From UBA7672 sp035995285 (GTDB lineage Bacteria; Pseudomonadota; Alphaproteobacteria; Caulobacterales; Hyphomonadaceae): a DNA stretch of 16,043 bases. Shown here in pieces: positions 15,807 to 16,043 of the stretch. The first letter of the stretch is position 1, and every line of letters begins with the position of its first letter. The notes beneath the pieces are model-generated. The model saw only the letters and a list, made by a program, of their open reading frames with translations, made no database searches and had not been told where the DNA came from. The stretch is from contig DASYKO010000317.1 in assembly GCA_035995285.1 (NCBI GenBank), forward strand, positions 1 to 16,043, given 5' to 3'. Position numbers and translations under genes: made by a program.

Positions 15807-15847
15807 GTGCGGGCGCAAGCTCGTTCTGTCCGCGGCGGCCAACCGGA
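15792..15847 (+). ncRNA. Structured 5' leader of rpsB, candidate S2 autoregulatory element
   Basis: Three helices can be drawn by eye. Helix A: CGCGGAC (15792-15798) with GTCCGCG (15828-15834), 7 perfect pairs. Helix C inside it: GCGGGC (15809-15814) with GCTCGT (15819-15824), including two G-U pairs, capped by a GCAA tetraloop (15815-15818). Helix B: TCCGGT (15803-15808) with ACCGGA (15842-15847), 6 perfect pairs ending two bases before AGGAG. Helices A and B cross, so they form either a pseudoknot or two alternative folds. Ribosomal protein S2 is known to repress its own operon in E. coli through the leader. A role here is inference; no folding energy or conservation was calculated. Confidence 0.45.
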
Positions 15848-15849
15848 TT

Positions 15850-15854
15850 AGGAG
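15850..15854 (+). promoter_or_regulatory. Shine-Dalgarno sequence that fixes the rpsB GTG start
   Basis: AGGAG lies 6 nt before GTG at 15861. The next in-frame ATG (codon 8) has no such site at proper spacing and would remove the conserved MALPDFSM start, so the GTG is the start. Helix B of the leader ends at 15847, only two bases upstream. Confidence 0.85.
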
Positions 15855-15860
15855 ACTACA

Positions 15861-16043
15861 GTGGCACTACCCGATTTTTCTATGCGCCAATTGCTCGAAG
15901 CTGGCGTGCACTTTGGACACCAGGTTCACCGCTGGAACCCCAAGATGAAGGGTTTCATCTTCGGCGAACGCTCCGGCATCCACATCCTCGATCTCTCGCA
16001 GACCGTTCCGCTCCTTCACCAGGCTCTGGTGAAAGTGCGCGAG
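15861..16043 (+). CDS. rpsB: 30S ribosomal protein S2 (RpsB), 3' end beyond the window
   Basis: S2 is a primary component of the small ribosomal subunit, located near the mRNA exit side. Only 61 codons are visible; the full protein is usually about 240-280 residues. The N-terminus MALPDFSMRQLLEAGVHFGH, followed by WNPKMKGFIFGERSGIHI and LDLSQT, is diagnostic for the family. Translation starts at GTG with a good AGGAG site. The first codons are richer in A and T than the neighbouring genes (CTA, TTT, TCT, TTG), which would keep the start region unstructured. A dedicated promoter and structured leader lie upstream. In most bacteria tsf (EF-Ts) follows; that part is outside the window. Confidence 0.97.
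   Translation, partial: MALPDFSMRQLLEAGVHFGHQVHRWNPKMKGFIFGERSGIHILDLSQTVPLLHQALVKVRE

Noticed and set aside
15767..16043. Open frame from ATG at 15767 through the window end in another frame than rpsB
   Set aside because: Its ATG overlaps the probable -10 element, so it would not be on the rpsB transcript. It has no Shine-Dalgarno and mostly shadows rpsB.
1..16043. Mobile elements, phage genes, CRISPR repeats, tRNA genes or a defence system
   Set aside because: Genes fill nearly all the window, all are housekeeping types on one strand, and no terminal repeats, repeat arrays, tRNA-like folds or transposase/integrase motifs were seen.

Overview
The window is a compact, GC-rich chromosomal segment of an alphaproteobacterium. 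The gene order is nuoL-nuoM-nuoN-birA-coaX-rnj-mce-DUF1467-proS-lolC-lolD-dnaE-rpsB. The short prolyl-tRNA synthetase, an RNase J in a proteobacterium and the DUF1467 gene all fit that class. The layout and the S2 N-terminus recall the Caulobacter/Hyphomonas branch, but that finer placement is inference from remembered synteny and was not checked. All thirteen genes lie on the + strand. No mobile element, tRNA, rRNA, CRISPR array, phage gene or broken gene was found.

Bases 1-8685 hold a tightly packed run. It contains the end of the complex I operon (nuoL without its 5' end, nuoM, nuoN), a repressor-less biotin ligase (birA), a type III pantothenate kinase (coaX), RNase J (rnj), methylmalonyl-CoA epimerase (mce) and a small DUF1467 membrane protein. 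Gaps are 0, 4, 1, 23, -4, 12 and 9 nt, so the genes are probably co-transcribed and several are translationally coupled. Complex I subunits serve respiration. BirA, CoaX and Mce can be linked through acyl-CoA metabolism: biotin for propionyl-CoA carboxylase, CoA supply, then epimerisation of its product. RNase J acts in RNA turnover.

Bases 8686-12211 hold a second cluster after an 89-nt gap with a possible promoter: proS, then lolC and lolD, abutting or overlapping. LolC and LolD form the inner-membrane ABC machine that releases lipoproteins for transport to the outer membrane. A 67-nt gap leads to dnaE (12279-15707), the replicative DNA polymerase III alpha subunit.

Bases 15708-15860 are the largest gene-free stretch. 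They hold a stem-loop just after dnaE, a plausible sigma70-type promoter, and a leader of about 79 nt before the GTG start of rpsB (ribosomal protein S2), which runs off the window end. The leader can form a 7-bp helix, a GCAA-capped hairpin and a 6-bp helix that ends two bases before the Shine-Dalgarno sequence. The first and last of these cross, so the leader could be a pseudoknot or a two-state switch. This possible S2 autoregulatory element is the most interesting observation here. The rest is ordinary housekeeping content, and I see no evidence of a novel multi-gene system.
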